Assembly (NCBI RefSeq): GCF_008728515.1
Contig: NC_044978.1
Span: forward strand, 150,228,441 to 150,292,440
Origin: Papio anubis
Taxonomy: Eukaryota; Chordata; Mammalia; Primates; Cercopithecidae
Direction of reading: 5' to 3'
Length of the DNA: 64,000 bases
In this document: positions 37,938 through 49,685 of the stretch, piece after piece
Numbering within the stretch: the stretch's first letter is position 1
How the letters are laid out: each line of letters starts with the position of its first letter
Translations under genes and position numbers: made by a program
Notes under the pieces: generated by a model
What the model saw: only the letters and a program-made list of their open reading frames with translations
What the model was told of the DNA's origin: nothing
Database searches by the model: none

Positions 37938-38669
37938 TTAATCCTTGTTAAGCCAATTTCCCTGTGTACTTTGCTCTCTGAATACCTCACTGTGAAGGCT
38001 GCGAAATAAAAAATTTATTCCCTAAGGATATAGCCTAACTGTGTTCAATGTATTCACTATTTACTACTTAACTTCTTTAAGTTTCAATTAAACCTATATT
38101 TATAAAATTGAAAAAAGAATTTTAACTCACACATGTTGTGTATACACAGCATATATGTTAGGTATTTGGCTAGAGTCTGGCGACTATCGATCAATTAATG
38201 AAATGTAGCTTTTGCCATATTTCCTCAGACATCTTTATTTTCCTCCATATATTAAGATTCATTAAACCAGAATACATCTTATAACTAATGTAAACATTCA
38301 ATAAGTGAGCACTGTTCTTCTTTGTTTCCCAGGGCTATTATGAAGTCATTGTTGTACCTTGTAGCATTTACCTTTATTTCCCCTTAGAAAACACTAAATC
38401 CAGAGATTGCATTGTATTTGGTAACCACTGTATTTTCAAAATGCCAAACAGAGATTAATAATTTTTAAACAATAAATGAGTGAATAATAATCAAAGAACT
38501 AAGATATTTTTGCGAAGAGGGAGAAAGACAATTTCTCAATTAGTTTATAAAATCTAGCAAGCAAAGTAACTTGAGGACAAAGCAATGCTTGAACCTCCCA
38601 GACATAACTGATCTAATAATATTTATTTATAACCCACCTTGTTTAGATGGGTTACAATGATAAAAATAG
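37938..38669. other. intergenic, nothing recognised
   Basis: AT-rich sequence between two oppositely oriented Alus, without a feature that I can support. Confidence 0.4.
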
Positions 38670-38975
38670 AGCCAGGTGTGGTGGCTCACGCCTGTAATCT
38701 CAGCATTTCGGGAGGCAGAGGCAGGCGAATCACTTGATGCCAGGAGTTTCAGACCACCCTGGCCAACATGGTGAAACCCCGCGTCTACTAAAAATATGAA
38801 AATTAGCTGGGCGTGGTGGTACATGGCTGTAATCTTAGCTACTCAGGAGGCTGAGGCAGGAGAATGGCTTGAACCCAAAAGGCGGAGGCTGCAGTGAGCT
38901 GAGATCGCACCACAGTTCTCCACGCTCCAGCCTGGGCAACACAGCGGTACTCAGTTGAAAACAAAAACAAAAAAG
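38670..38975 (+). mobile_element. Alu, sense
   Basis: GAGCCAGGTGTGGTGGCTCAC to a CAAAAACAAAAAA tail. It forms an inverted pair with the antisense Alu at 37631-37931. Confidence 0.95.
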
Positions 38976-39484
38976 AGATAAATAAATGAGAAGTATGTGA
39001 GAATTTGGAGAGGGAAAAGGGGAAAAGAAAACACACACACACACAACCGTAAAACGAAGCCAGAAAAGAGCCACATAAATAAAATTCCTCCTATAAATGC
39101 TATAGAAATCCAAAGGAATAGTTCCCGTGGTTTGGAAAATGTCAATAAAACTTTCCTGGTGGAAATGAGGTCGGCTATGAGGTGTTAAGTTCAAAAGGAA
39201 CTGGATATTTGGTATCTCTAGCAAGACAGAGCTGCTTCAGAGTGTCCCCAGGGAAAGACGGTGCTTTTGGGCAGGTAGTGTGGGTGAAGGTGATGACTGA
39301 AGAATCCTGAGGGCCCAGGTTCCTGGGAAGCCTCTCTCTTTCGGCACTTCACCAATTATCTCATTTTCGTAATAAGGTCTGCACTTTCCTTAATTGCTTC
39401 ACTTCCATCAACAGGAACAGGGGAAAGATAAATACATTTCACCTTTTAATGAAGAGAATTTCAGGTAGTCTGTGGGAGATGTTT

Positions 39485-39487
<3 letters not shown>
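38976..39487. other. intergenic, nothing recognised
   Basis: Includes a short (CA)n tract at 39031-39044. No gene or repeat family was recognised. Confidence 0.4.

Positions 39488-39523
<36 letters not shown>
39488..39523. repeat. 36-base poly(A) tract
   Basis: An uninterrupted A-run lies immediately 5' of a sense Alu, not at its 3' end. Confidence 0.95.
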
Positions 39524-39527
<4 letters not shown>

Positions 39528-39829
39528 TGGTAGGGGGCAGCGTCTCAGGTCTGTAATCCCCAGCACTTTGGGAGGCCGAGGCAGGTGGATCACTTGAAGT
39601 CAGGAGTTTGAGACCAGCCTGGGTAACAAGGTGAAACCCAGTCTATACTAAAAATACAAAAAAAAAAAAAATTACCTTGGCTGATGGTGCTGGGCTCTGT
39701 AATCCTTCCAGCCACTTGAAGGCTGTATTGGAGGATAGCTTGACGCAGAGGGGAGGAGATCCACGAATGAGCAGAGAGCCCGCTTCACTGGCCACCCAGC
39801 CTTTGGTGACAGCGAGACCCCGTCTCAAA
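39524..39829 (+). mobile_element. Alu, sense, disrupted right arm
   Basis: The left arm is good (AGCACTTTGGGAGGCCGAGG). The right arm is scrambled from about 39680 (GGTGCTGGGCTCTGTAATCC ... CCACTTGAAGGCTGTATTGG). It ends GACCCCGTCTCAAA directly at the L1 target site. Confidence 0.9.
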
Positions 39830-40164
39830 AGTAGTTGGTTTGTATTATTCTTAGCAAACTATCATAAAGAACAGAAAACCAACACCGCATGTTCTCACCT
39901 CAGGTGGAACTGAAATCGCCCAATGAGATCACTTCGACTCCTAGGCTGAACATCACAAATACCGGGGCCTATCATGGGAGGGGAGGGGGAAGGATTGCAT
40001 TGGGATTATACCTGATGTAAAACGACGAGTTGATGGGTGCTGACGATTGATGGGTGCAATAATGTTAACATGGCACAAGTATACATATGTAACAAACCTG
40101 CACGTTATGCACATGTACCCTAGAACTTAAAGTATAATTAAAAAAAAAAAAGTAGTTGGTTTGT
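39830..40164 (+). mobile_element. short L1 3' insertion with target-site duplication
   Basis: AGTAGTTGGTTTGT occurs at 39830-39843 and 40151-40164. Between the copies lies a roughly 295-base L1 3' end (TTCTTAGCAAACTATCATAA, GGGGCCTATCATGGGAGG, ACATATGTAACAAACCTGC) plus poly(A). It is severely 5'-truncated. It carries the duplicated GTTGATGGGTGC segment seen in the other young L1s of this window. Confidence 0.95.
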
Positions 40165-40439
40165 GAACTTACTCGCAAACAACTGGGTTTTACGGACTCT
40201 TAGATATTTGGAGGTCTACAAGGGTTCCTTGGGATCCCCTATTTTCGTTCGCTGCCTCCTTTGTCAGAGTCCAGCTCAAAGGGGAAATGCCCCTCTGGGA
40301 TCTAACCATCACAGGTGCAAGAAGGAACAAATTTACATAGAAGCAGCCTGGGGAAATTAGTGCCCTAGATGAGTCTTCAGTTTGAGAAACGCTGAGATAA
40401 CACTTTAAGTACTTGGAAGAGTAATACTAATAATCAGTC
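40165..40439. other. upstream flank of CpG island
   Basis: Unique sequence with rising GC toward the island. A possible MER5-like trace (TTCAGTTTGAGAAACGCTGAG) is at 40377-40397. Confidence 0.4.
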
Positions 40440-41330
40440 GTGGCGAGGTTCCGCCCATTTGACATTCAACCCCCCATGAGTGCGCACAGACAAACCCACT
40501 GGCCAGGAGGAGCCAACGCAAGGTCCTGGGCATCTCCGTCCCGGGAAGGTGGGTAATGCCCTTGTCGCTCTGGGCTCCAGGGCGCGCCCCCGCAGCTTCC
40601 CCAGCGGGGTCTGGCGCCTCCGGGCCAAGGTGCGCCAGGTGGCGAGGGTGCCAGGCGCGGCCAAATCGCGGCGGTCTGAGTCAGTCGCCCAACTATGCTG
40701 CGGAACCAGGGCGGCCGGCTGGGCCGCCCCCGCCGTTGAGCTCCGGCTTCCCCCGCGCGGGTCGCCTGCTCCCCGCCCCCGCGGGCCGAGAGGAAGCGAC
40801 TGCCTAGGCGAGGCGCGGGAGCACCTGAGCAAGGCGCGGGCGCCGGGCTCGGCGTTTCCGGAGCTGAGCGCGGGTCCGCGGCCCGCGCTCTCCGCGCTCC
40901 CCGCCTCCAGGTGCGGCGGCCGCGACGCGCCGGCCCCACTAACAGCGCCGCCCGTGCGGCCGCCGCCAGGCAGCAGAGGCGGCTGCGGACAGCCGGCGGG
41001 GACCGGGAAGGAGGAGGCCTGGCGCCTCGGGCAGAGGGGCGAGGACCGAGCGCCCAAGGCTAGGAGGGACGCTGGCCCTGGGCTTCCCAGCCCCGCCTCA
41101 CCTCGCTTTTAGAACTCCGCGACCCGCGCGCAAGGCGAGTACCCAGGGCCTCGGGAGGGCTGGGCCGGGATGGCCAGCGCCGGGGTGGGAGGACCCTGTC
41201 TGGAGGGGTTGGGGCTTTTCGACACTTCACCGGGTAAATTTCCTGAGCGCAGAGTGCTCGGCGCTGGTGTCCGCCCCTTGGATTTCGCGTGTGGGCGTCT
41301 GAAAGGAAACCAGAAGCCGGTAAGTGATCC
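40440..41330 (+). promoter_or_regulatory. ARAP2: CpG island, ARAP2 promoter
   Basis: About 0.9 kb of very GC-rich, CpG-dense DNA, the only such block in the window. It contains GC boxes (for example CCCCGCCCCCGCGGG near 40770), an AP-1-like TGAGTCA at 40677-40683, and no clear TATA box. It lies 15 kb 5' of the ARAP2 start-codon exon in the right orientation. A strong splice donor (CCG|GTAAGT) at 41319/41320 marks the probable end of a non-coding first exon. Long open frames on both strands here are a by-product of GC-rich sequence, not genes. Confidence 0.82.
41060..41319 (+). other. ARAP2: ARAP2 untranslated first exon (5' end not fixed)
   Basis: The 3' edge is set by the donor GCCG|GTAAGTGATC, the best donor in the CpG island. 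The 5' edge is a guess because the start site cannot be read from sequence. An alternative GC-type donor, AAG|GCGAGT, sits near 41133. Confidence 0.45.
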
Positions 41331-43739
41331 AAGAACTCCACTTCTGGGATTTGACCCGGGAGGGTGACGATCCGGGTAGACAGCTAGACACTCCCTCCAT
41401 TCCTCTCCCCCACCTCCAAAGAAGAAGAAGCTGTAGTGAGTTTCAGGCACCAAATTATTTACTCGGTAGAGATCATGACTTTGCCTGGGTGTCTGTGCTG
41501 CCCTGCACCCTGCTTGTTATACACGTTAAGACGACTGGCCTGTTAATTAACTTTAATTACGATCATTTGGCCTCCACCTGCCTGAACCCGATACCTTACA
41601 CGGGAACCTGTATGCAGTGAGTTTACCAGATTGATCTTTCTTGTTTACTTTTGGAGACAGTTCTCTGGGAGAAGTGGTGTCCATCCTATTTAATAAAGTA
41701 AGTTTTATTTTCTCTAATTCTGGCTTGTTTTCTTAAACACTTCTCCCACCTTGAGGTGATCTAGAGTTATTTTGATTTGGGGAAAGGGTTCGTGGAATTA
41801 TATAGCCTTTGATAATCAGAGGAAAATACAAGAAAATAAGCTAGTTTGTGTGGAATAATGACATCTTAGGCTGTTGTAAGATAACTATCCTGATAGCAAA
41901 TTCTTTTCTTTTCTTCTTTTTTTTTTTTATTGTTGCAAGCTTGTCCTTGAAGTAGGCTGTTCGGTAGAATGCAGCCTTCGGTTAAAAAAAAAAAAAAAAA
42001 AAAAAAAGAAGTGTATTGAAAATAAGCTATTTTTAAAAGTACATTTAATAGGATGTCATTGTTATTACCCATAATAGTACTGTACTTACAAGCTGAGTAT
42101 TGATTTCCCTGCACTTAAGCACTCTACACCCCCGCGGGCTCATGGAACTTTGCCCATAAGTAATTGGAAGACGAAGTTATGGGTGTTTTAAAAAGGAAGC
42201 TAACTTTTTTAAGGAAAAGAGAGAAATACCTTTAAACTCTTATTGATGACTTCCATACACTTATAGGAGAAATATTGAGAGAAAATGCTCACGACATTCT
42301 TTGTCCAACAACGTTTAAAGAAGAAAAAAAAGTGGGTCATGGAACTAGGCTAGGGTTAAGTGCAAATATCTTCCTGGCTTCTTTCCAAACATATTTAACA
42401 CATACACATTTAAGGTGGTTCCTAACACGAAGAGGGTTTTATATAGATTTGTCAGTACTCAGAGATTTATTTAAATTAAAATATACCTAGAGGGTGACAG
42501 AGCTTCTTAAAACTTATTTTTATGGATGTGCATGTGTTTGTATTTTTTTTCCTCTGTAAACCTGTCAGATTTTATGTGGCTTGTCTGTAAAAGGAGAAGC
42601 TGATGGTACATTTAAAAACAAATTCTTGTTTTTCTAATATCACTGCAAGCTCCTTGCAGTGTAAGGCTCATGGGTATGCAATAATACTTATCAGATCCAA
42701 CTATTCTTGGATATTGTGGGTAAGTATAGAACTCAGATTATAATGAATTACAGTTTTCTGAAGAACTTTTACATTAACGCATTGAAACTATGAGGTTTTT
42801 AAAGTCTAGTTAGGATTCTGAGTTATAGACTTCATGATATATGAGAAGGTTTTTTTTTTTTGTTGCTGTTGTTTTGTTGTATTACTTTCTAACCTACCTC
42901 CCTGCAACTGTGAGAAAGTTTGGTGAAAGTGACTATACAAATGCTAAGTATAAATGATAGTCATTGCTTTAATAGTTTTTTTTTAGCACACATTTCCACC
43001 TGCCCTCATTTATTTATCGATACATTTCTTGGATACAATCTTTGCACATGCTACGTAGTGAGAATTTTGGGAATTCTTGGTGAAATATTAATTAGGTAGA
43101 GAACTTCTTAATAATCTGGGAAATATGTCTTAGCTTTGACCACATACGATGGATGTGAGATTAGAGGCTATGAGAGGCTGTCTTAATCTTTTCTGCAAAG
43201 TTCTGGACCTTGTAATTTATCATATTAGTTATTACTTCTAAGTATTGGACAGATTAAATATGTAATGGTAGTTAAACCATTTTGCTCACTTGTTTCTGTC
43301 TTTAAATGCAACAGTACTCAATGGTATTCTCACGTGATCTCTTCTAGTTAGAAAGTTGTCCTGTGAAATTTTGTTTCAGTTTCTGTTCAGCACAAGCTTA
43401 CTTATTTACCCATGCTGCAGGGAAAAGAAAGGAGGCCTCATTTGGGTTGAAGTAGTCCTTTTGGGGGGCAGATGTGAGGTTTTTTTTAGAGTTCCTGAGA
43501 ACTCATGAAGGATGATGGGGCCACTTCTCTATGTATTTAAAACAATGCTAAAATATAAAACCATGTGGAAATTAAGGTCATAAAATTGGATTTTTCTCAC
43601 TATTAAAATTTAAGTGCTTTTTTGGAATATATCAAATTCTTTGCAAAAAGTTGTTTTTTGTGGTGTTTTTGGTATTCTTTATTGGCACTTACTGAGTAGT
43701 AATGAACTGATTGTCATATACATGCCATTTTCCTTTTCT

Positions 43740-43855
43740 TACAGTCATGTCTAATTTACCCTTTTAGATTGTAAACTATTGGAGGGAAGACTGTGTCTTC
43801 ACTTTCTTTTTAGCCCTTAGCACTGTTGTCAAATCAAATAGTAGATGCTGTTACC
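43740..43855 (+). repeat. L2 3' tail fragment
   Basis: TTTAGATTGTAAACTATTGG, GGGAAGACTGTGTCTTCAC and TAGCCCTTAGCACTGTTG follow the L2 tail. Confidence 0.6.
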
Positions 43856-44660
43856 TTGAACGCCAAATATCTCCCTGTCTTATCTTGGAGTGAGTAGTGT
43901 TGCTTAATATATATTGAATGAATACATGTAAAAAAAAAAAAAAAAAAAAAAAAGGACCAGTAAGGTAGGAGACGTTTTCTGAAATACCCTGTTTTTGTAA
44001 GAAAAAGAAACTTTGACAGTTGCTAAACCAATAGGAATAAACCCTCAAACTCAGTTGGAAAAGAGGTCAGGGTACTATTTATAAATGCAAAGAGAGGAAA
44101 CACAGTAGGCTATTCTGAAACATCTGGTTGTTTGTCTAAAAATATGACATACATTCAGAGAAATGGTGGAGTATACATTTATACAAAAGTTTTACAATTC
44201 TGCTTTTGTAGAAACTCTGGAAGAATAAATCATCCTCTGATATCCCAAGAATTATGGTTCTACCTTAGGGATCTCTCCATTAGAATTAAAAAAAAATTTC
44301 TCAAATCCTAGTGAATTAACTTAAAATCTGGATGGACAGCTTGAAAGACAAAAGACTTACAGAAGTTAAGGAGATTATCAGGCATTTAACTTTTGTGATA
44401 TTATCCAGAACACCTAAACCTAGGTATCTCCTATGCTACTGATATGTTCTTTTACTAAGTCAAGGAATTAGCACTTGTGGTTTTCACTGGATGGAAATTA
44501 ATATTAAGTTTTAGTTTTTTTTATTGTGTTTTTCAGATTGCACTATAAGTAAAATAATTAAAACACAGCTTAGAAAATCCTTACTCCTTGATCCAAGCTA
44601 CAAAATGATTTTGCCTAGAGCCTACCTATTTTCAGCTAAAATCTCCATTATTCTCCATCC

Positions 44661-44900
44661 AGAAGACACTAATTAAATGCTTGTTGCTTACCAGGCGCTG
44701 TTCTAAGATCTTAATGCATATGGGCTCATTTCATCCTCAAAATAGCCCTGTGAGGTAGGCGCTATTACTTTCCCTGCTTACAAATGACAACAGTGAGGCT
44801 TAGGAAAAGAGAGAAATTCTTCCAAGGCCTCGCAGGTAGCACATGGCAGAGCTGGAATCCCTGGTAAATCACTGTGCTTTGTGTCCCAGGTGTTAAGTCT
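44661..44900 (-). repeat. MIR SINE, antisense
   Basis: TTACCAGGCGCTGTTCTAAG, CCTGTGAGGTAGGCGCTATT, CAGTGAGGCTTAGGAAAAG and GCAGAGCTGGAATCCC give the reverse-complement MIR order. Confidence 0.88.
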
Positions 44901-45130
44901 TCAGGTGAAATTGTCATAATTCTTACAACTCTAACTACATCTGTACATTACTACATTAATAAAACTATGTTAACTGCCATGTTAGGTGCATTGTGGATTT
45001 ATTAGAAGAATGATTTACAGTGATAATTTAAAGGAATGTAATATTACTACGCAGACAGAAGAATTCCATTCAAACCGAGTGCAATAGAGTGGTATGAATA
45101 TGATTAAAGGCAATATTGTATACAATGGGT

Positions 45131-45365
45131 AAATTAATAATAGCCAACATTTATGGTGCAGTTGTAACTCATGTCAGATAGTCTTATATATCTTAAATAT
45201 TTGACTTGTTTAATTCTAACAGAAATACTACACGATATGGGGTATATTACCCTTGTTTTATAAATGAGAAAAACAAGCTTCAGGAAGTTAAATAACTTAA
45301 TCAAGATACATAGTTAAAAAGTGGGGAAGCCTGGATTGGAATTCAGGCATTGTGCTATCTGTACT
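45131..45365 (-). repeat. MIR SINE, antisense
   Basis: ATAGCCAACATTTATGGTGC, TTTTATAAATGAGAAAAACAAG and GGAAGCCTGGATTGGAATTC follow reverse-complement MIR order. Confidence 0.75.
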
Positions 45366-45580
45366 TACTGCCTGGGCGGAACTAATAAGGGATTGAGGAG
45401 GGATGGGATAGGCAGGGGAGCCTCATGAGTGTGGTGTTACCGTACTTGGAAGACTTGAATTGGCTCCCAAACGAGAGTAAAAAAGTCCAGGGATGTACAG
45501 GGATTTCAGTTTGAATAAGAGTTGAGACGCTGGCCCAAATCTTCTAGTCTGTCTTCTGATCTCCTTTTTTACTGGGTAAA
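45366..45580. other. intron, nothing recognised
   Basis: Short unique stretch. Confidence 0.4.
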
Positions 45581-46020
45581 AAGAACACATACTATAAAAT
45601 TTACCATCTTAATCATTTTTAGTATATAGTTCAGTAATGCTAAGTATATTTACATTGCTGAGAAACAGATCTCCAGGCCATTTCCAGTTGGTAGAACTGA
45701 AACTCTATGCTTGTTAAACAACTCCTTACCTCTCTTCCCCCCTCTCGTAGCCACGGTTCTACTTTCTATGAATTTGACTATGGTAGATACCTAATGTAAG
45801 TGGAATCATATATTTATCTGTTTTATGACTGGTTTTTCACTTAGCATAATGACCCTCGGAGTTCATCTATATTGTAGCATATGACAGTATTTCACTCCTT
45901 TTTAAGGCTTCTTAGTATTTCATTTTGTGTATATACTACACTTTCTTTATCCATTCATCCATTCATAGACATCTGGGTTGCTTCCACTCCTTATCTACTT
46001 TTGCACTACATTTAATATTA
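45581..46020 (-). mobile_element. old L1M 3' fragment, antisense
   Basis: ATAAAATTTACCATCTTAATC, TAGTTCAGTAATGCTAAGTA, ACTTAGCATAATGACCCTCG and CTTTATCCATTCATCCATTC match the L1M 3' UTR region in reverse. It is diverged. Confidence 0.75.
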
Positions 46021-46062
46021 AACCTTTAAGACCATAGTCAGGTATCTTTTTTTTTATTAATA

Positions 46063-46125
46063 CTTTCTTCTTCTTTCTTCTTTTTTCTTCTTCTTTCTTC
46101 TGCTTCTTTTTTTCTTTTTTTCTTG
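46063..46125. repeat. (TTC)n pyrimidine tract at Alu tail
   Basis: CTTCTT units abut the T-end of the antisense Alu. Confidence 0.9.
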
Positions 46126-46398
46126 AGACAGCATCTTGCTCTGTCCCTGTAGCGGCATGATATTGGCTCACTGCAACCTCTGCCCCCTAGGTTCAAGCGA
46201 TTTTCATGCCTCAGCCTCCTAAGTAGCTGGGATTACAGGCGTGTTCCACCATGCCCAGCTAATTTTTGTGTTTTTAGTAGAGATGGGATTTTACCATGTT
46301 GGCCAGGCTGGTCTCAAACTCCTGACCTCAGGTAATCCGCCCGTCTGGGCCTCCCAAAGTGTGCTGGGATTACAGGCGTGAGCCACCATGCCTGGCCT
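46126..46398 (-). mobile_element. Alu, antisense
   Basis: GAGACAGCATCTTGCTCTGT to CACCATGCCTGGCC, with a small deletion in the first arm. Confidence 0.95.
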
Positions 46399-46502
46399 TA
46401 ATACTTTATTTTCTTCTCAAGCAGATTTGTATTTGTATTTGTTTATTTTACCGTGACCATTGACTTCATGTGGGCAGTGAATACTTATTTTGGTCATATG
46501 TG

Positions 46503-46763
46503 GTTATTTGATTTTGGCTTCATATTGTTGCACTCTATCAATTGTACTATGGTCCTGTGTTAGCTGTCTTTCTGCGGTGATAGATGCAAAATAAATTTTA
46601 ATAGATGAAATTCTACATTACCATTGCTTTATATAGCAATTACAAAGATGTTCTCCCTTAATTTGTCATTGGCTGTCAACTCTCAGGCAATTAAATGTAA
46701 ATGAATGTAGGCTTCCAGGTTTAGCCACGTACATGGACACATATCAAACTTAAATGGTGTATA
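46503..46763 (+). repeat. direct duplication, copy A
   Basis: Starts GTTATTTGATTTTGGCTTC and ends near AAATGGTGTAT. It aligns without large gaps to 48148-48410, at roughly 80 percent identity by eye. Family unknown. Confidence 0.8.
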
Positions 46764-46909
46764 CAACTTGAATTTGCAAGATATGGTATATTTAAACAGC
46801 ATTTCCCTAGTGTGAATATAAGCGCTTATGAATAGCTAGACAAAGGAGAGGGAGACTATTAAGTCTTTGCTACCTCTTTACTATTAAATCAACTTTATAT
46901 CTACTATGA

Positions 46910-47095
46910 GGCATTACAGTTTACAGCACAGGTTGTGGAGTCTGACTCTCAGAAACACTTAGTGTTTCCACTGTTAACCTATTGCGTGACATTCAGCATG
47001 GGATTTTCCTCCCTGCAGCTGTGAGGAGTAAATGAGATCCTACACAAATGGTTTGCAAATACTCCGCAACTATTGGCTATTATTATTAGCAATGC
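46910..47095 (+). repeat. MIR SINE, sense
   Basis: CACAGGTTGTGGAGTCTGAC, TTAACCTATTGCGTGACATT, GCTGTGAGGAGTAAATGAG, then AACTATTGGCTATTATTATT. Confidence 0.75.
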
Positions 47096-47603
47096 AATTC
47101 TGAAGGAGAACGAAAGAAGATGGATGTGTTTTGTTGGATGGGAAAGGAGTAGTGATTGAGGTAGAGAACAGGGGCAGAGGAGGTAAGAGCCTGTGAGTGA
47201 CCTCAGTTAAAAGAGATGACCACATTGAGGGAAGTGGGCTTCCTGTAAGGGGTTTAATGGGGCTGGTGTTGCCACAGCAAGGTAGGTGAATGGATGGCGG
47301 AGGAGACAGATGCCAAATGACCAGTTTTATACTTTTTCTGGGGGCTAAGCACTCAGACTAGAAAAATAAGTTAGTAGGCCTGACCTTTATCCTTTTGCAG
47401 TCTGCTCTATACTGTGGGATAGAGCAAGGAATGCAACCATAAGCATATTTTCTCTAAAATACTTCCTCATCTACATGGTTCTGGGGAAGAGTCAGATTGA
47501 ACATGTCTTTGTCAGTACTTGGAGTGATTATCTTGATAGTAGTTTGCTCAATGTGCAAATAACACAATACCTATTTCTGTATTTTGTGCTGAAGCAAAGG
47601 TGG
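47096..47603. other. intron, nothing recognised
   Basis: Unique sequence with purine-rich parts. Confidence 0.4.
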
Positions 47604-48023
47604 TGTATTAGTCCAGTTGTGTTGCTATAAAGGAATACCTGAGACTGGGTAATTTATAAAGAAAACAGATTTATTTGGCTCACACTTCTGTAGGCTGCAC
47701 AGGTATGGAACTGGCATCCACTCAGCTTATGGTGAGGCCTCAGGAAGCTTACAATCATAGTGGAAGGCAAAGGGGAAGCTAGCATATCAGATGCCAGGAA
47801 GGAACAAGAGAAGGAGGAGGTGCCAGGCTCTTTTGAACAAGTAGATCTTGTATGAACTCATAGAGAACTTACTCATTACCATAAAGACCACACAAACCAT
47901 TCATCAGGGATCCACCCCCATGACCTCCCACTGAGGGGTCCCCTCCTACTAGACCTACTTCCAACATCAGAGGTCACATTTCCACGTGAAATTTGGAGGG
48001 GACAAAACACCCAAACCATATCA
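47604..48023 (-). mobile_element. MST/THE1-type MaLR LTR, antisense, solo
   Basis: TGTATTAGTCCAGTTGTG..., CTGAGACTGGGTAATTTATA, TCATAGTGGAAGGCAAAGG, GATCCACCCCCATGACC, ending CCAAACCATATCA. TG...CA ends are intact and no internal genes are present. Confidence 0.92.
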
Positions 48024-48147
48024 GATGGACTTCTAGAAGACCTGTACCCTCAACTAGTTAGTTCAGCGTGCTGTCCATATGGAGACTTCCAATTTTCCAA
48101 GGAATTAGTGATTTCTCCACAATAAGTTTATTAGCAAATAATAATTT

Positions 48148-48410
48148 GTTATCTGATTTTGGCTTCATATTGTTGCATTATATCAGCTGTACTGTAGTCC
48201 TGCATGAGCTGTCTTTCTACAATGACAGATACAACAATAAATTTTGATGAACTCAATTCTATATTACCACTGCTGTATATAGCAATTATAAAGATGTTCT
48301 TCCTTAATTTGTCATTGCCTCTTAACTCTTGGACAGTTACATGTAAATATATGTAGACTTCTAGGTTTAGCCATGTACATGGACACTCATCAAACTGAAG
48401 TGGTGTATTA
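48148..48410 (+). repeat. direct duplication, copy B
   Basis: Starts GTTATCTGATTTTGGCTTC and ends AGTGGTGTATTA. It is the partner of 46503-46763, with a spacing of 1645 bases. Confidence 0.8.
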
Positions 48411-49143
48411 CAGGGACACTTGAAGGCAGGGACACTTTTCTCTTTTATCATCTATAATGTTGGGTACCGTATTGGGAACTGATTAATTATAGAGAGTTGA
48501 AGGAGTAAAAATCATACTTGAATTTTTTACCTGGGTACTATTGCAGAATGTCATAGTCACTTTTTCTGTCTACTGGTGTCACTTAGTCATTAAGACCAGT
48601 AAAAGCATTTTCTCAGGTATCTCTGAATCTAATCAAGGGATATAGTTCCAATCCATTGGGAACCACTGTTCTGGAATACAACCAGCTCTCGTTGTTATTG
48701 GAATCTGTAAGACTTGTATTGAAAATGTTGAAAAGTTTCATTATTCATTTAGCAGCCTAATTTGTAAATCTATATTGATCCTCTGACTACTATTAAGCCC
48801 ATTTTCTCACAAAGTTTCTAATTTTGCTAAGAATGTGTTTCTGATTTTTCAGTGATATGCTCCCTTTTTGTTTTAATGGATTGATCATATGACTGATACG
48901 ATTGTACTATGCTGTTTTCCATCCTGTCACATATAGTCAGGCAAAGGGGATTCTAGAAGTTGTCTGAATGACATCATAGTTTAATGAAGTAACCCTTGGT
49001 TTTCAGTTTTTTGCTTTCCTTGTTCAACTAGAAGATTGATGACAAAGCTCCACTGGTAATGGGTGGTGAGGAGGGAGTTTGGGAGGGGCTTACTGTAGTG
49101 GCTTTCCTTATTCAAGACATTAGGAGGGGGAAGCTTGTCTAAC
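48411..49143. other. intron, nothing recognised
   Basis: Unique sequence without a defensible feature. Confidence 0.4.
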
Positions 49144-49144
49144 C

Positions 49145-49193
<49 letters not shown>
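49145..49193. repeat. (TTA)n microsatellite at Alu tail
   Basis: About 16 perfect TTA/TAT units are fused to the antisense Alu. Confidence 0.97.
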
Positions 49194-49460
49194 TGAGACA
49201 GGGTCTGGAGATCAGTGGTGCAATCTCAGCTCACTGAAACCTCCTCCTCCTGAGCTCAAGCCATCCTCCCACCTCAGCCTTCTGAGTAGTTGGGACTACA
49301 GGTGTACACCACCACACCCAGCTAATGTTTGTATATTTTGGTTAGAGACAGTTTCGCCATGTCACCCAGGCTGTTCTGGAAATCCTAGGCTCAAGCAATC
49401 CGCCCACCTCTGCCTCCCAAAGTGCTGCAATTACAGGCATGAGCCACCTCACCCAGCCTG
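49194..49460 (-). mobile_element. Alu (older), antisense
   Basis: TTGAGACAGGGTCTGGAGATC (with the GCCCAGGCTGG part deleted) through CACCTCACCCAGCC. Confidence 0.93.
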
Positions 49461-49685
49461 GCCCAACCCATGAGTTTTTAGAAGTCCCGCAGATGGTTTA
49501 GGATGTTTCTAACTGATACCTCCTGCCCCACCCCTCACACTCAACTCCTGATTTGAGGACCTCTGTTAATGGTTAGATGAATTGGAGAAATCTGTGGTTG
49601 AAATCAATCTGCTCCATACTAGCTTGATTAAATAGACAACATTTTAAAACAATGTGCACCTTCCACTCCTCATCACAAAGCAAGG

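Noticed and set aside
37631..38975. Inverted Alu pair as a special finding
   Set aside because: Inverted Alus about 0.7 kb apart are common in primate DNA, and this pair lies outside both gene bodies.
40434..41112. Long open frames on both strands (about 207 and 210 codons) in the CpG island
   Set aside because: Stop codons are rare in GC-rich DNA. The frames overlap on both strands, are Arg/Pro/Gly/Ala-rich without a domain, and the block behaves as a promoter and UTR.
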